Assembly: GCA_018813375.1 (NCBI GenBank)
Contig: JAHJBU010000053.1
Span: 1-33,028, forward strand
Length of the DNA stretch: 33,028 nucleotides
Origin: Patescibacteria group bacterium
GTDB taxonomy: Bacteria > Patescibacteriota > Microgenomatia > UBA1400 > PJMF01
Direction: 5' to 3'
Shown here: one piece after another, positions 21,901 to 29,898 of the stretch
Position numbering within the stretch: position 1 is the first letter of the stretch
How the letters are laid out: each line of letters begins with the position of its first letter
Notes under the pieces: generated by a model
Databases searched by the model: none
Seen by the model: the letters and a program-made list of their open reading frames with translations, nothing else
Told to the model about the DNA's origin: nothing
Position numbers and translations under genes: made by a program

Positions 21901-22823
21901 TGAAATCAACAACTAAGCTAATTAATACTCCTTTTGCAAATGTATTTTTATTTTCTTTCTTTTGGGCAATCTCAATTATTGTGAGTAAGTTAGCTTTTAA
22001 TGCTGGAGCTCATCCCGTTACTTTTTTAATTCAGTCGGCAATTGTTTCTCTGGTTTTATTAGCAGTCTATGTTTTACCTCAAAAACATCAAGAGTTGAAG
22101 AGTTTGCCTCGCAAAGTATTTGGAGGAATTGTATTGGCTAATGCCATTCATTTTGGTCTAGGAGCATTTTTTATTAATTCAGGTACAGCATTGACATCGG
22201 CAGTCAATGTGGGCTTTTTGAGTAAATTTGCGACTGTAACTACAATCATTTTTGCTTGGCTGATCTTAAAAGAAAAATTAACTAAATCTAAATTAATTTC
22301 TGTGGCTATTATGATAGTGGGTGTGTTTTTAATTACTACTAAGGGTCAAGTCATCGTTCCTCAACCAGGAGACATTCTGGTTCTGTTAGCTTGCACTTCT
22401 TTCTCTTTAGGAAATGTATTAATGAGAAAATTTTTGAAAAACTATGCTGTGAGCGGAGAGTTAGTCTCATTCTTGCGTCCAGTTTCAGGTTTACCAATAT
22501 TATTGATTTTTTTACTTTTTTCGCCAATTTATCCCCAACAAATACAGCCTGTTTTTAATGTAAATATTTCAAATTTAACTTTCTTGCCTTATATAATTGG
22601 CAGTAGCCTTGCTTCCTCACTATTAACAATTTTCTTAAATAGAACACTGAAAGTATCTAGCGCTTCATACATGTCAATGATGTCAATGATGACACCAGTG
22701 ATCGTGAGTGCCATGGCAATAATATTATTAGGAGAAAGCATGGTATTGATCCAACTAGTAGGAGCAATCTTGATTATTTTATCTGGAATAGCAACACATT
22801 ATTTAAAGATAGAGAAGCAATAG
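21900..22823 (+). CDS. EamA/DMT-superfamily transporter
   Basis: 307 residues with ten predicted TM segments and two EamA repeats (about 8-140 and 155-300). Typical phrases are FLFSFFWAISIIVSKLAF at the start, FINSGTALTSAVNVGFLSK, AWLILKEKLTKSK closing repeat 1, and SMMTPVIVSAMAIILLGESM closing repeat 2. These are drug/metabolite exporters; the substrate cannot be read from sequence. AGGAG lies 12 nt before the ATG. The gene is followed within 1 bp by boundary copy 8. Confidence 0.9.
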   Translation: MKSTTKLINTPFANVFLFSFFWAISIIVSKLAFNAGAHPVTFLIQSAIVSLVLLAVYVLPQKHQELKSLPRKVFGGIVLANAIHFGLGAFFINSGTALTSAVNVGFLSKFATVTTIIFAWLILKEKLTKSKLISVAIMIVGVFLITTKGQVIVPQPGDILVLLACTSFSLGNVLMRKFLKNYAVSGELVSFLRPVSGLPILLIFLLFSPIYPQQIQPVFNVNISNLTFLPYIIGSSLASSLLTIFLNRTLKVSSASYMSMMSMMTPVIVSAMAIILLGESMVLIQLVGAILIILSGIATHYLKIEKQ

Positions 22824-22853
22824 AAGTCCTAACTTGGTCCACGACGGGGAGCA
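22824..22853. repeat. zone-4 boundary repeat, copy 8
   Basis: The sequence is AAGTCCTAACTTG followed by GTCCACGACGGGGAGCA. It begins at the base after the EamA stop codon. A different hairpin follows (GGGAT/ATCCC, 22867-22878) after ATAAAAAGA, so the right half seems partly replaced. Confidence 0.85.
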
Positions 22854-22988
22854 GAGTATAAAAAGAGGGATTTATCCCATAATATTTGATATTTTTTCGT
22901 AATTTTGCTACAATTATTCTTCCTTCTTTAAGTGATCTATATGAAATATCTTTTTAGTTAGGTTTTTATTTTAATTTGAAAGGATGCT

Positions 22989-24035
22989 ATGCCACAGTTG
23001 ATTTATGAGTTTAATAGTCCCAAGGGTGTTCTTAAAAATAGAAATATAAGTAATAGTTCAAGGCTTGTATTGGAAGAAGCGAAAAAATTTGGTGTTGTTT
23101 GTCAGATTATTCCTTGTACGCAGTTAATTGAACTTACTTACAAAGGCAAAAAACAGACATTTTATCATCAGGTTCCATTTTCAACTTCGGCCTTAGCAAA
23201 ATATTCTTGTAATAATAAAAAAGTTACAACAAATCTTTTATATAGCTGTGGTATTTCCGTTCCGAAAGGTTATAGAGTTAGAAAAACAAGTTCAGATAAA
23301 TATCTATTGTCTATATACGAAAATTTACAGAAACCTTTAGTAGCGAAGCCAAGTGATGGTACTTGGGGAGAAAACGTTACAGTAGGTATTACTGATTTTG
23401 ATAAATATTTAGAAGCAGTTGATTTGGCATTAGAGTATTCAGGAAAAAAGAAACCAACAGCTATTGTTGAAGAAATGTTTAAAGGACATGAGTATAGAAT
23501 TCTTGTGACAAGAAAAAAGGTAATTGGTGTGTTATATAGAAGACCGGCAAGTGTGGTGGGTAATGGTGTAGATTCAATCAAAAAATTGATTCAAGAGGAA
23601 AACAAAAACCCCATTAGAGGGGTAAAAAATGGAACAACTTCCCATTTTAAAATTAGAATGGATGAACGCATGTTAAGGCTCTTAAAGGAAAATAATATGA
23701 ATTTTTATTCTATACCTCAAAAAGGAAAAAGAATTTATTTACGAAGAGTTTCAAATGTATCTCAGGGTGGGGCTGCTATAGATTTTACAGATAAAGTACA
23801 CTCAAGTGTTAAAAAAATTGCTCTTAAAGCAATTAATGCTGTACCTGGATTATCATTTGCTGGAATTGATTTTTTATCTAAGGATATTACAAAAAAACAA
23901 ACTCAAGATTCATATATTATTATTGAAATTAATGATTCACCAGGATTTGATATTCATGATTTTCCTTATGAAGGAGAAAATAGACATGCAGCAAGAGAAT
24001 TTTTATTTTTAATGTTTCCAGAACTAAAAAAATAG
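22989..24035 (+). CDS. ATP-grasp ligase, cyanophycin-synthetase/GshF-like
   Basis: 348 residues. The ATP-grasp core is clear: NLLYSCGISVPKGY, KPLVAKPSDGTWGENVTVGI (ATP-binding loop), AIVEEMFKGHEYRILVTRKK, VLYRRPASVVGNGVDSIKKL, then GKRIYLRRVSNVSQGGAAID and the metal-binding IIEINDSPGFDIHD. This order is that of the central domain in cyanophycin synthetase and bifunctional glutathione synthase. No Mur-ligase or GshA domain is present, so the product is some amide- or peptide-bond ligation of unknown substrate. AGGA 7 nt upstream of the ATG makes it one of the few genes here with a clear ribosome site. Confidence 0.85.
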   Translation: MPQLIYEFNSPKGVLKNRNISNSSRLVLEEAKKFGVVCQIIPCTQLIELTYKGKKQTFYHQVPFSTSALAKYSCNNKKVTTNLLYSCGISVPKGYRVRKTSSDKYLLSIYENLQKPLVAKPSDGTWGENVTVGITDFDKYLEAVDLALEYSGKKKPTAIVEEMFKGHEYRILVTRKKVIGVLYRRPASVVGNGVDSIKKLIQEENKNPIRGVKNGTTSHFKIRMDERMLRLLKENNMNFYSIPQKGKRIYLRRVSNVSQGGAAIDFTDKVHSSVKKIALKAINAVPGLSFAGIDFLSKDITKKQTQDSYIIIEINDSPGFDIHDFPYEGENRHAAREFLFLMFPELKK

Positions 24036-24041
24036 TTTTTA

Positions 24042-24083
24042 ATGAGTGAAGAGGACGTAGAGCGTTTTATTCAGCAAATTTAA
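24042..24083 (+). other. 13-codon tail-like ORF
   Basis: ATG AGT GAA begins MSEEDVERFIQQI and stops. It looks like the end of some gene rather than a gene, placed between the ligase stop and boundary copy 9. Support is weak. Confidence 0.25.
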
Positions 24084-24106
24084 ATCTACTTTTTGGTTGC
24101 GGAATA

Positions 24107-24144
24107 GGTCCAACGCGGGGAGCTAAGTTGGCACTTAATATACC
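24107..24144. repeat. zone-4 boundary repeat, copy 9, with type II right half
   Basis: GGTCCAACGCGGGGAGC (24107-24123) is a perfect core; the left part AAGTCCTAACTTG is replaced by other sequence. The right half AAGTTGGCACTTAATATACC is the type II element also found at 9753 and 12588. TTGGCA here might act as a -35 for the next gene. Confidence 0.75.
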
Positions 24145-24165
24145 TAATTAGGGTATGATTATAGT

Positions 24166-24591
24166 ATGAAGAAAATACTTCGTGTTGTTGGCATTTTGAT
24201 TATATTTGTAGGTGTTGTCCTCGGAATATTGCAGATCATTGATTCCTTTTCAGATAAAGTTGCTTACGGTAATATTACTAATATTTTTGAGAGAAGAACT
24301 GGAACAGAATATTCGAATGTAAAAACTGGAGGTGTTTATCCTTGCGAGTTAGAAATTACTTACAAAGATAAAAATGGTCAAGGACAGGTAGGCAAAACTC
24401 TATATGAGACGGCCCCATGTTCAAGCTTTTTCAATAGCTATTATAAGATTGGGGATAAAGTAAATATTGTATATAGCGAAAACAATCTATCTAACGTCAA
24501 AATTAACGGTTTATTTGATAGATTTGGATTCTTAATCATATTTCCACTTCTTGGATCAGGATTAATATATTTTTCTAAAAGGTTGCATTAG
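24166..24591 (+). CDS. DUF3592-like two-TM membrane protein
   Basis: 141 residues. TM segments at about 5-25 and 117-135 flank an extracytoplasmic beta domain with GNITNIFERRTG, ELEITYKDKNG and YYKIGDKVNIVYSENN, the layout of DUF3592. Two Cys (YPCELE, TAPCSS) could pair outside. TATGAT (24154-24159) ends 6 nt before the ATG, so the mRNA is probably leaderless. Function unknown. Confidence 0.7.
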   Translation: MKKILRVVGILIIFVGVVLGILQIIDSFSDKVAYGNITNIFERRTGTEYSNVKTGGVYPCELEITYKDKNGQGQVGKTLYETAPCSSFFNSYYKIGDKVNIVYSENNLSNVKINGLFDRFGFLIIFPLLGSGLIYFSKRLH

Positions 24592-24601
24592 TTAAATAAT
24601 A

Positions 24602-24658
24602 TACTTTTTCGATTTCTTCCCCTATTTGAGCAACAAGCCTAAGGTCAGAGAAAGCCTT
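24602..24658 (-). pseudogene. family C coding relic, copy 2
   Basis: The minus-strand frame reads AFSDLRLVAQIGEEIEKV. It shares the peptide and most bases with copy 1 at 13139-13213, differing at silent positions. It sits just after the stop of the DUF3592-like gene. The rest of 24659-24797 holds only the promoter region of the next gene (TTGACG about 24711). Confidence 0.45.
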
Positions 24659-24812
24659 GATAATACAAGACAATTGAGTGGTTATATTATTGTTACGATT
24701 TTTGAGTTGAATTGACGTTAATCGAACCACCATTATATTTATTATTTCCATAAGTTGTTATACTGACTACATAAGGTTATAAATTACCAAAATAAATGGA
24801 GGTGAGAAATAT

Positions 24813-25568
24813 ATGAAAAAATTACTTTTTTTAGTTGCAGTTGCAACAGTCTTTGCATTTACTACTTCTCCTGTTATGGCAACTAATTCATCATCTACAA
24901 CGACTTCGTTTGATTCAATAGTAACTAAAATTCAAGAGGGGGTTGAGTATTTTTTTACCTTTAAGGTAGAGAAAAAAGTTGAGTTATTAGAAAAATATGC
25001 CGAAAAAAGATTAGTTATGACGCAAGAGTATGCAAAAGAAGGTGATGATGAAAAAGTACAAAATACGATGCAAAATTACCTTCAGATAAAAGAAAAACAA
25101 AATAATTTATTGGGCAAAAATGAAGCTGAGGGTGTCTTGGGGGTAGTTCAAGAAAGGACTATTGATCAACAGAAAACAATGGAAGTAATCAAAACTATAG
25201 TTGGTGAAGAAATGAAACAAGAGGTGATGCAGGTTCAAGAACAAGTTGTAAACCAGGTGGTACAAAGAGTTGTAGATGTGAATGGGACAGAGGGAAGGGA
25301 TGAATTTTTTCAGAAAGTTGAACATGTATGGGCTCCTGGGACAGGACCCGGAGGTGAGGCTGGAACAACTTTTGCTCCTGGGACTTCTGGTACTGGCGGC
25401 GGCGGGGTAGTTATTGAAGGAGGATCAATCCAGTTTGCACCTGGGACAGGACCAGGAGGTAATGGGGGTGTAGTGATTGAAGGAGGTGCTGAACAGTATG
25501 CTCCTGGGACTTCAGGAGGAGGAAATAGTGGAGCTGACATTAAGAACGTTGAAGTAGTGGGTAATTAA
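24813..25568 (+). CDS. secreted DUF5667-like protein with C-terminal APGT repeats
   Basis: 251 residues. A signal peptide (KLLFLVAVATVFAFTTSPVMA, cut after about residue 23) precedes a helical domain (about 35-160) with EKKVELLEKYAEKRLVMTQE, the DUF5667 style frequent in Microgenomates. From residue 168 the sequence is Gly-rich with four APGT units (WAPGTGPGG, FAPGTSG, FAPGTGPGG, YAPGTSGGG) separated by GGVVIEGG blocks, a likely flexible surface tail. A strong ribosome site GGAGGTGA lies 7 nt before the ATG, unlike most neighbours, which suggests high expression. Confidence 0.78.
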   Translation: MKKLLFLVAVATVFAFTTSPVMATNSSSTTTSFDSIVTKIQEGVEYFFTFKVEKKVELLEKYAEKRLVMTQEYAKEGDDEKVQNTMQNYLQIKEKQNNLLGKNEAEGVLGVVQERTIDQQKTMEVIKTIVGEEMKQEVMQVQEQVVNQVVQRVVDVNGTEGRDEFFQKVEHVWAPGTGPGGEAGTTFAPGTSGTGGGGVVIEGGSIQFAPGTGPGGNGGVVIEGGAEQYAPGTSGGGNSGADIKNVEVVGN

Positions 25569-25570
25569 TA

Positions 25571-25598
25571 AGCTGGAATAACGTCCACGCGGGGAATC
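25571..25598. repeat. degenerate boundary repeat, copy 10
   Basis: AGCTGGAATAACGTCCACGC then GGGGAATC follows the DUF5667 stop by 2 bp. It matches the core GTCC..CGCGGGGA but has lost the final AGC. Confidence 0.55.
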
Positions 25599-25608
25599 AT
25601 TGTAATTA

Positions 25609-25645
25609 CTTTCACTGTTTGATATACTTTCACTGTTAAGTGAAT
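25609..25645. promoter_or_regulatory. TTTCACTG repeats in the AbiE-type promoter
   Basis: TTTCACTGTT occurs at 25609-25618 and 25628-25637 in direct orientation, with TATACT (25623-25628) between. The second copy also pairs with AGTGAA (25638-25643) to form TTCACT/AGTGAA. AbiEi antitoxins of this type repress their own operon by binding repeats at the promoter, so these are likely operator sites. Confidence 0.55.
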
Positions 25646-25653
25646 ATACCTAT

Positions 25654-26700
25654 ATGAATGAAAATACGCTAATAAATCAGCTTTCAAATAACCTACCTGA
25701 AGGAATATTTCTCGAGGGCTTAGGTATTCCTGCTATGGGTTCAGTTGGACCAGATCGGCAAGGAACTCTTAAAGTGCAAGATAGAGAGTTTCCTATTGCT
25801 ATTGAGGTAAAAAATACAGGAGGAACGGCTACTTTTAGAGAAGCAGCTCGTCAAGTAAAAGCTTATTCTGTTCAAGGCGGATCCATTCCTTTTGTTGCAG
25901 GGCAGTTTTTTGGTGAAAAGACAAGGCAAGTTGCTAAAGAAGAAGGCGTCGGAATTATGGATTTAGCTGGCAACTTCTACCTCAAGAAGGACGATATTTT
26001 AATTGAAAAGATCGTTGAAAAGAACCCATTTACTAAAAAAATTCCTCTCAAGAATCTCTTCGCGCCTATTTCAAGCAGAATAACCAGAGTATTGCTCGTT
26101 CAACCTAAGAAGAGTTGGCTTTTGAGTGAACTTGCTAATGAAGCTAAAGTTAGCCTAGGACAGACACACAAAACTGTTGCTCGTATGATTGAAGAGGAAT
26201 TAGTTGAGTGGAATCAAGACAATAAACTTATTTTGGAAGATCCTACTCGACTACTGGGAGCGTGGAAAGATATGTATCCTTCTTATGAATCAAAAAAGTT
26301 TACTTTTTTCAGTTTCGAACAAGATCAAACTTCACTACTTGACTCTCTGATGAAAAAGGCAGGAGATTTATCCTTTACCTTATCTTTTTTTAGTGGGGCA
26401 GATTTGATTGCGCCGTTCATTAGGGGGGTTAATAAGTTGCAGTTTTATGTTAAACAACCAAGCGATATAGAGCGCTGGAAAGTGTCGTTGGGACTCCAAG
26501 AAGTCAAAAGTGGAGCTAACGTTGAAATATACGTTCCCTATGACGAAGGTGTGTTTTATCAGACACAAAAAATTTCTACTTTTTCTCAAACTGGTATTCC
26601 AATTGTGTCCAATGTTCAGCTGTATATGGACCTGTTTAATAATCCGGCTCGTGGAGCAGAGCAGGCTGAGCACTTGAGAGAATTGAAGCTTAATTTATAA
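25654..26700 (+). CDS. AbiEi-like antitoxin / transcriptional regulator of a type IV-like TA pair
   Basis: 348 residues. The N-terminal part has an IAIEVKNTGGTATFREAARQ segment with restriction-endonuclease-like strand pattern. A winged helix lies at about 143-190 (WLLSELANEAKVSLGQTHKT, VARMIEEELVEW). The C-terminus, IPIVSNVQLYMDLFNNPARG followed by AEQAEHLRE, is the hallmark of AbiEi-type antitoxins. It is followed 10 bp later by a nucleotidyltransferase gene, the standard antitoxin-toxin order. It probably represses its own promoter through the repeats upstream. Confidence 0.82.
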   Translation: MNENTLINQLSNNLPEGIFLEGLGIPAMGSVGPDRQGTLKVQDREFPIAIEVKNTGGTATFREAARQVKAYSVQGGSIPFVAGQFFGEKTRQVAKEEGVGIMDLAGNFYLKKDDILIEKIVEKNPFTKKIPLKNLFAPISSRITRVLLVQPKKSWLLSELANEAKVSLGQTHKTVARMIEEELVEWNQDNKLILEDPTRLLGAWKDMYPSYESKKFTFFSFEQDQTSLLDSLMKKAGDLSFTLSFFSGADLIAPFIRGVNKLQFYVKQPSDIERWKVSLGLQEVKSGANVEIYVPYDEGVFYQTQKISTFSQTGIPIVSNVQLYMDLFNNPARGAEQAEHLRELKLNL

Positions 26701-26710
26701 GTAAGAAACC

Positions 26711-27697
26711 ATGGCACAAACACAAGATGACCGAACTAAAACGACTTTTATCTCAAACATTGCTGATGTTTCTTTGTCACACTTGCTTGAGTTAATGATT
26801 GCTCTTAGTGAATATAGGGAAGGACTAGTGCTTATCGGTGGTTGGGTTCCCTATCTATTGCTCAAGCATTATCAGCCTTCAAGTGTGGATTTTCAGCATA
26901 TCGGTTCTAAAGATATAGATATTGCGGTCAATCCCAAAATTGTCGATGAATCTGGCTATGCCTCTATTTTAGAAATATTAAAGCAACGAAGTTACGAGCC
27001 TAAACTAGATATAAAAGGTAATTCAATTCAACATTCTTTTGTAAAGAATGTCACTACCAACAGAGGTGAAGGGCAAATTCAAATCGATTTCCTGGGCCCT
27101 GAATACGGTGGAACCAAGAAAAGCAAGCGTCATCAACGGATTCAGAATGATTTTCTTGTCAGAAAAGCCAGAGGTGTAGATGTAATGTTTGATCATGCAA
27201 TAGATGTTGTTCTTGAAGGAAAACTTCCTGATGGAGCTGAAGGTCAGACAACCATTAAAATGGCGAATATTGTAGGGATCATGACGATGAAAGGTATTGT
27301 TGTTGGCTCTCGCTATAAGCAGAAAGATGCCTACGATATTCACAGCTTAATTTTATATTACAAATCTGGACCACTTGCTGTGGCAAAAGAAGTCAGGCCG
27401 TTTATTGATAATGGTTTAGTGAAGGAAGCGCTTGAATCTATCCATGAAAAGTTTCGTTCTCGAGAAGCAGAAGGTCCAAGTTGGGTGGCAGATTTCTTGG
27501 AGGCTACCGATGAGCTTAGAGAGCAAATCAAAACACAGGCATACCTGCAGGTCCAACGTTTTTTAACAGCTCTATATGAACTACCTCAGATTTCTGAGGA
27601 AGAAGGTCCTGCAATTCCAGAGGAGATTCCAGATATTGATAGACTTAGAGAGCAAGTGATAAAAAGACCTTTGAATAGGTCTTTTTTAATTATGTGA
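26711..27697 (+). CDS. AbiEii-like nucleotidyltransferase toxin
   Basis: 328 residues. The nucleotidyltransferase site is LIGGWVPYLL (43-50), KDIDIAV with D68 and D70, and IQIDFLGP as the third acidic strand; KQKDAYDIHSLI is the later conserved Lys-Asp motif of AbiEii. Members of this family transfer nucleotides to tRNA and block growth until neutralised. The last 15 codons (QVIKRPLNRSFLIM) are encoded by a copy of the zone-4 terminator element beginning at GAGC (27651), so the native C-terminus was replaced. Whether toxin activity survives is unknown. Confidence 0.8.
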   Translation: MAQTQDDRTKTTFISNIADVSLSHLLELMIALSEYREGLVLIGGWVPYLLLKHYQPSSVDFQHIGSKDIDIAVNPKIVDESGYASILEILKQRSYEPKLDIKGNSIQHSFVKNVTTNRGEGQIQIDFLGPEYGGTKKSKRHQRIQNDFLVRKARGVDVMFDHAIDVVLEGKLPDGAEGQTTIKMANIVGIMTMKGIVVGSRYKQKDAYDIHSLILYYKSGPLAVAKEVRPFIDNGLVKEALESIHEKFRSREAEGPSWVADFLEATDELREQIKTQAYLQVQRFLTALYELPQISEEEGPAIPEEIPDIDRLREQVIKRPLNRSFLIM

Positions 27698-27703
27698 TAG
27701 AAT
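27655..27703 (+). terminator. terminator-promoter element, copy T5
   Basis: After GAGC, AAGTGATAAAAAGACCTTTG then AATAGGTCTTTTTT form a stem (AAAAAGACCT/AGGTCTTTTT) with a T-run, lying within the end of the AbiEii reading frame. TAGAAT (27698-27703) follows and serves the HAD gene 6 nt later. Confidence 0.7.
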
Positions 27704-27709
27704 ACTTGG

Positions 27710-28579
27710 ATGATTAAAAAAAATATTCAAGCAATTATTTTAGATGTAGATGGAGTAATTATTGGTGAGAAGATTGGTTTTAATTCCCCTCATCCTCATC
27801 CAGATGTAATTGCAGCTCTTAAAGAAATTCAAAATAAAGGCATCCCTGTTAGTCTTTGTACCGCTAAACCTCACTTTGCTATTAGTAAAGAAATTAAGGA
27901 TGCCGATTTAGATAATGTTCATATCACAGATGGTGGTGGAGTGATTATTAATCCTTTAGATAATCAGATTGTCACTCAAAATAATGTGCCTACAGAAAGT
28001 GCAGTTAAAGTTATTCAAGCTTTCTTAGATGCTGGAGTTTATACCGAGTTTTACACTGTAGATAATTACGTTATTCAAAAATCACAAGCTGTAGACATTA
28101 CTCAGAAGCACAATCATGTGATTCAAGCTGAACCTAAACAAGTAGACTCTTTAGTAGAAGCTGCCAAACAAGCACAAATTACCAAAATTATGCCCATTGC
28201 AGTTGATGAAGCTGATAGGGAAAATTTAAATAAAATCTTTGAGCCTTTTAAAGATGAGTTAGTCATGAGTTGGGGTGTTCATCCAGTTATTCTTCCACTT
28301 CAATTTGGAATTGTGACTGCTCCAGGAATATCTAAAAAACAGGGTGCGATGGAAATATCCAAAGCCACGGGAATTTCTTTAGAAGATACTTTGGGTGTGG
28401 GTGATAGTGGTAGCGATTGGCAGTTTATTGAAATGTGTGGCTATGGAGCAGTCATGGGTAATGCTAAACAAGACCTAAAAGATTTAGTAGCCACTAAAGG
28501 AGAAGATAGATCATTTGTAGGGCCAAGCGTGGATGAGAATGGGATTTTAGAGATACTTAAGCATTTTGAGTTAATATGA
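27710..28579 (+). CDS. Cof-type (IIB) HAD phosphatase
   Basis: 289 residues. Motif I is AIILDVDGVII (D12, D14); motif II is PVSLCTAKP with Thr; the cap of type C2B fills the middle (about 85-195); motif III Lys is in ISKKQGAMEIS; motif IV is GVGDSGSDWQF. This is the sugar-phosphate/phospho-sugar branch of the family. A second, decayed copy of its 3' end lies at 19064-19292. The mRNA is probably leaderless (TAGAAT, 6 nt, ATG). The gene seems intact. Confidence 0.88.
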   Translation: MIKKNIQAIILDVDGVIIGEKIGFNSPHPHPDVIAALKEIQNKGIPVSLCTAKPHFAISKEIKDADLDNVHITDGGGVIINPLDNQIVTQNNVPTESAVKVIQAFLDAGVYTEFYTVDNYVIQKSQAVDITQKHNHVIQAEPKQVDSLVEAAKQAQITKIMPIAVDEADRENLNKIFEPFKDELVMSWGVHPVILPLQFGIVTAPGISKKQGAMEISKATGISLEDTLGVGDSGSDWQFIEMCGYGAVMGNAKQDLKDLVATKGEDRSFVGPSVDENGILEILKHFELI

Positions 28580-28687
28580 AACAAAAAAACCTAGAAGGTT
28601 GGAATCGAACTAAATTTTACTCAAGTAGAAAGGTTTGATTTTTTTATACCCCGAATAGGACACTCTAACTTCTGTTATAATTTCCTT

Positions 28688-28858
28688 ATGAAACCACACA
28701 TATCAATCATCACCTTGGGTGTTAAGAATTTAGAGCGTTCTACAAAGTTTTATGAGGATTTAGGATTCCCTGTAGAAAGAAGTGAGGATATCACCTTCAT
28801 AAAAACTTCAAAAGTTACGAGAATGGCTTTGTACAGTCTCGAAAATTTAGCTTATTAG
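28688..28858 (+). pseudogene. VOC (glyoxalase-like) protein, N-terminal fragment
   Basis: 56 codons: HISIITLGVKNLERSTKFYE then DLGFPVERSEDITFIKT, the standard first beta-alpha-beta unit of VOC/bleomycin-resistance proteins (usual length 115-140). It stops at TAG 28856-28858, directly beside family B relic copy 2. TATAAT (28676-28681) ends 6 nt before the ATG, so the promoter is preserved. It is too short for the metal-binding fold; probably dead. Confidence 0.8.
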
Positions 28859-28863
28859 TTTAA

Positions 28864-28976
28864 TTATTTTCTGTTGGATATATCTAGTTGATCAATAAGT
28901 ACTCTAATCTCTTCTCTGGCAATAGTCACTAATTTTGATTTATACTCGTTCCGAAACGAGTCCAGCATGGGGGAGC
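28864..28976 (-). pseudogene. family B coding relic, copy 2, with degenerate boundary repeat 11
   Basis: The minus-strand frame (28864-28962) reads DSFRNEYKSKLVTIAREEIR, VLIDQLDISNRK, stop. On the plus strand the boundary core is GAGTCCAGCATGGGGGAGC (28958-28976). Bases 28977-29012 hold the next gene's -10 (TATAAT about 28998-29003). Confidence 0.5.
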
Positions 28977-29012
28977 GCATAGTACAGACTTCGAAGTATA
29001 ATTAAACAAATT

Positions 29013-29759
29013 ATGTTAGAAAATCAAATTTTGTGTGAACATGAAAAAGCTGACGAACTTAAAGCAAAAGAAAACCTCTGGTCAAAAATAAGAGAGGGAA
29101 TGAGTAGAATATTTTTTCACGATGCTCGACCTCCTTTAAGAAAAAGATTTGTAGATGCTCAATTAATCATTGGTTCTGATCCAGCTTCTACTGAAGATTT
29201 TGAAACAAGAGCTGAGCATATAGCAGAATTGAAAAAATATTATGAGTCTTTTTTTAATCATTTAATGGAAAAAAGGATTGATTTGCAACAAATACAAAAA
29301 ATTTTAATTTTGGGTCCTGGCTATGTAGAAAGCCAGAGTATTTTTCAAGGATTAAAAGCGTGTTGTGATGAGTCTGGAGTTCAATCATTAACTTTAGTTG
29401 ATGGTGATAGAGAAGTTATTGATTATCTTAATAAAATGAAAATTACTGATATGCCTGGGGTAGACGTTATTGTTAATCATATGGATTTTGCTAGCTATTT
29501 AGGTGATGCTAGTAATAGGTTTGATTTAATCGTTGTAGCGAATCCCGGTCCGAATACAACCGATAAAGACTTAGGAGTTAATGAATCCAATCTTGCCATC
29601 GTTCACAACCTTCTTAATAAAAATGGTCTTTTACTTGCACGAGGTGAGGTTGCAGATTTAAATGAGTTTTTAGAGAAATCACAAAATTTTATTTTTTTTA
29701 ACAAATATATTAGTGGTGCTACTATACCTTTTGCTTTTGTTACTTGGAAAAAAGGTTAA
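29013..29759 (+). CDS. class I SAM-methyltransferase-like protein
   Basis: 248 residues. The Rossmann-like core begins KILILGPGYVESQSIFQGLK (about 98-117), a G-x-G-x-x-E/S motif I, then LTLVDGDREVIDYL with the ribose-binding Asp, and FDLIVVANPGPNT as motif IV. An N-terminal helical arm of about 90 residues resembles those of small-molecule methyltransferases. Its substrate is unknown; a non-methylating relative (nicotianamine-synthase-like) is possible. The stop overlaps the minus-strand relic at 29756. Confidence 0.6.
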   Translation: MLENQILCEHEKADELKAKENLWSKIREGMSRIFFHDARPPLRKRFVDAQLIIGSDPASTEDFETRAEHIAELKKYYESFFNHLMEKRIDLQQIQKILILGPGYVESQSIFQGLKACCDESGVQSLTLVDGDREVIDYLNKMKITDMPGVDVIVNHMDFASYLGDASNRFDLIVVANPGPNTTDKDLGVNESNLAIVHNLLNKNGLLLARGEVADLNEFLEKSQNFIFFNKYISGATIPFAFVTWKKG

Positions 29760-29881
29760 GTTTCAATTTTGTATTGCTGAACTGGTATTGAGAGTAATCT
29801 AGTCAATTGCTCAGTAAATACTTGAGTATCTTCCTTGGTGATTGTCAATAGTTTTGACTCATACCCGTTCCGTAACAAGTT
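29756..29881 (-). pseudogene. family B coding relic, copy 3
   Basis: This is the longest copy, 41 codons: LLRNGYESKLLTITKEDTQV, FTEQLTRLLSIPVQQYKIET, stop. Its stop codon overlaps that of the methyltransferase-like gene on the other strand. No 30-bp boundary repeat follows; the Fic 3 operator starts instead. Confidence 0.5.
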
Positions 29882-29898
29882 CACTAAGAAAAGTGTTA

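Noticed and set aside
25310..25540. Pro-rich minus-strand ORF
   Set aside because: It is the antisense of the Gly-rich APGT repeats of the DUF5667-like gene; no start signal.
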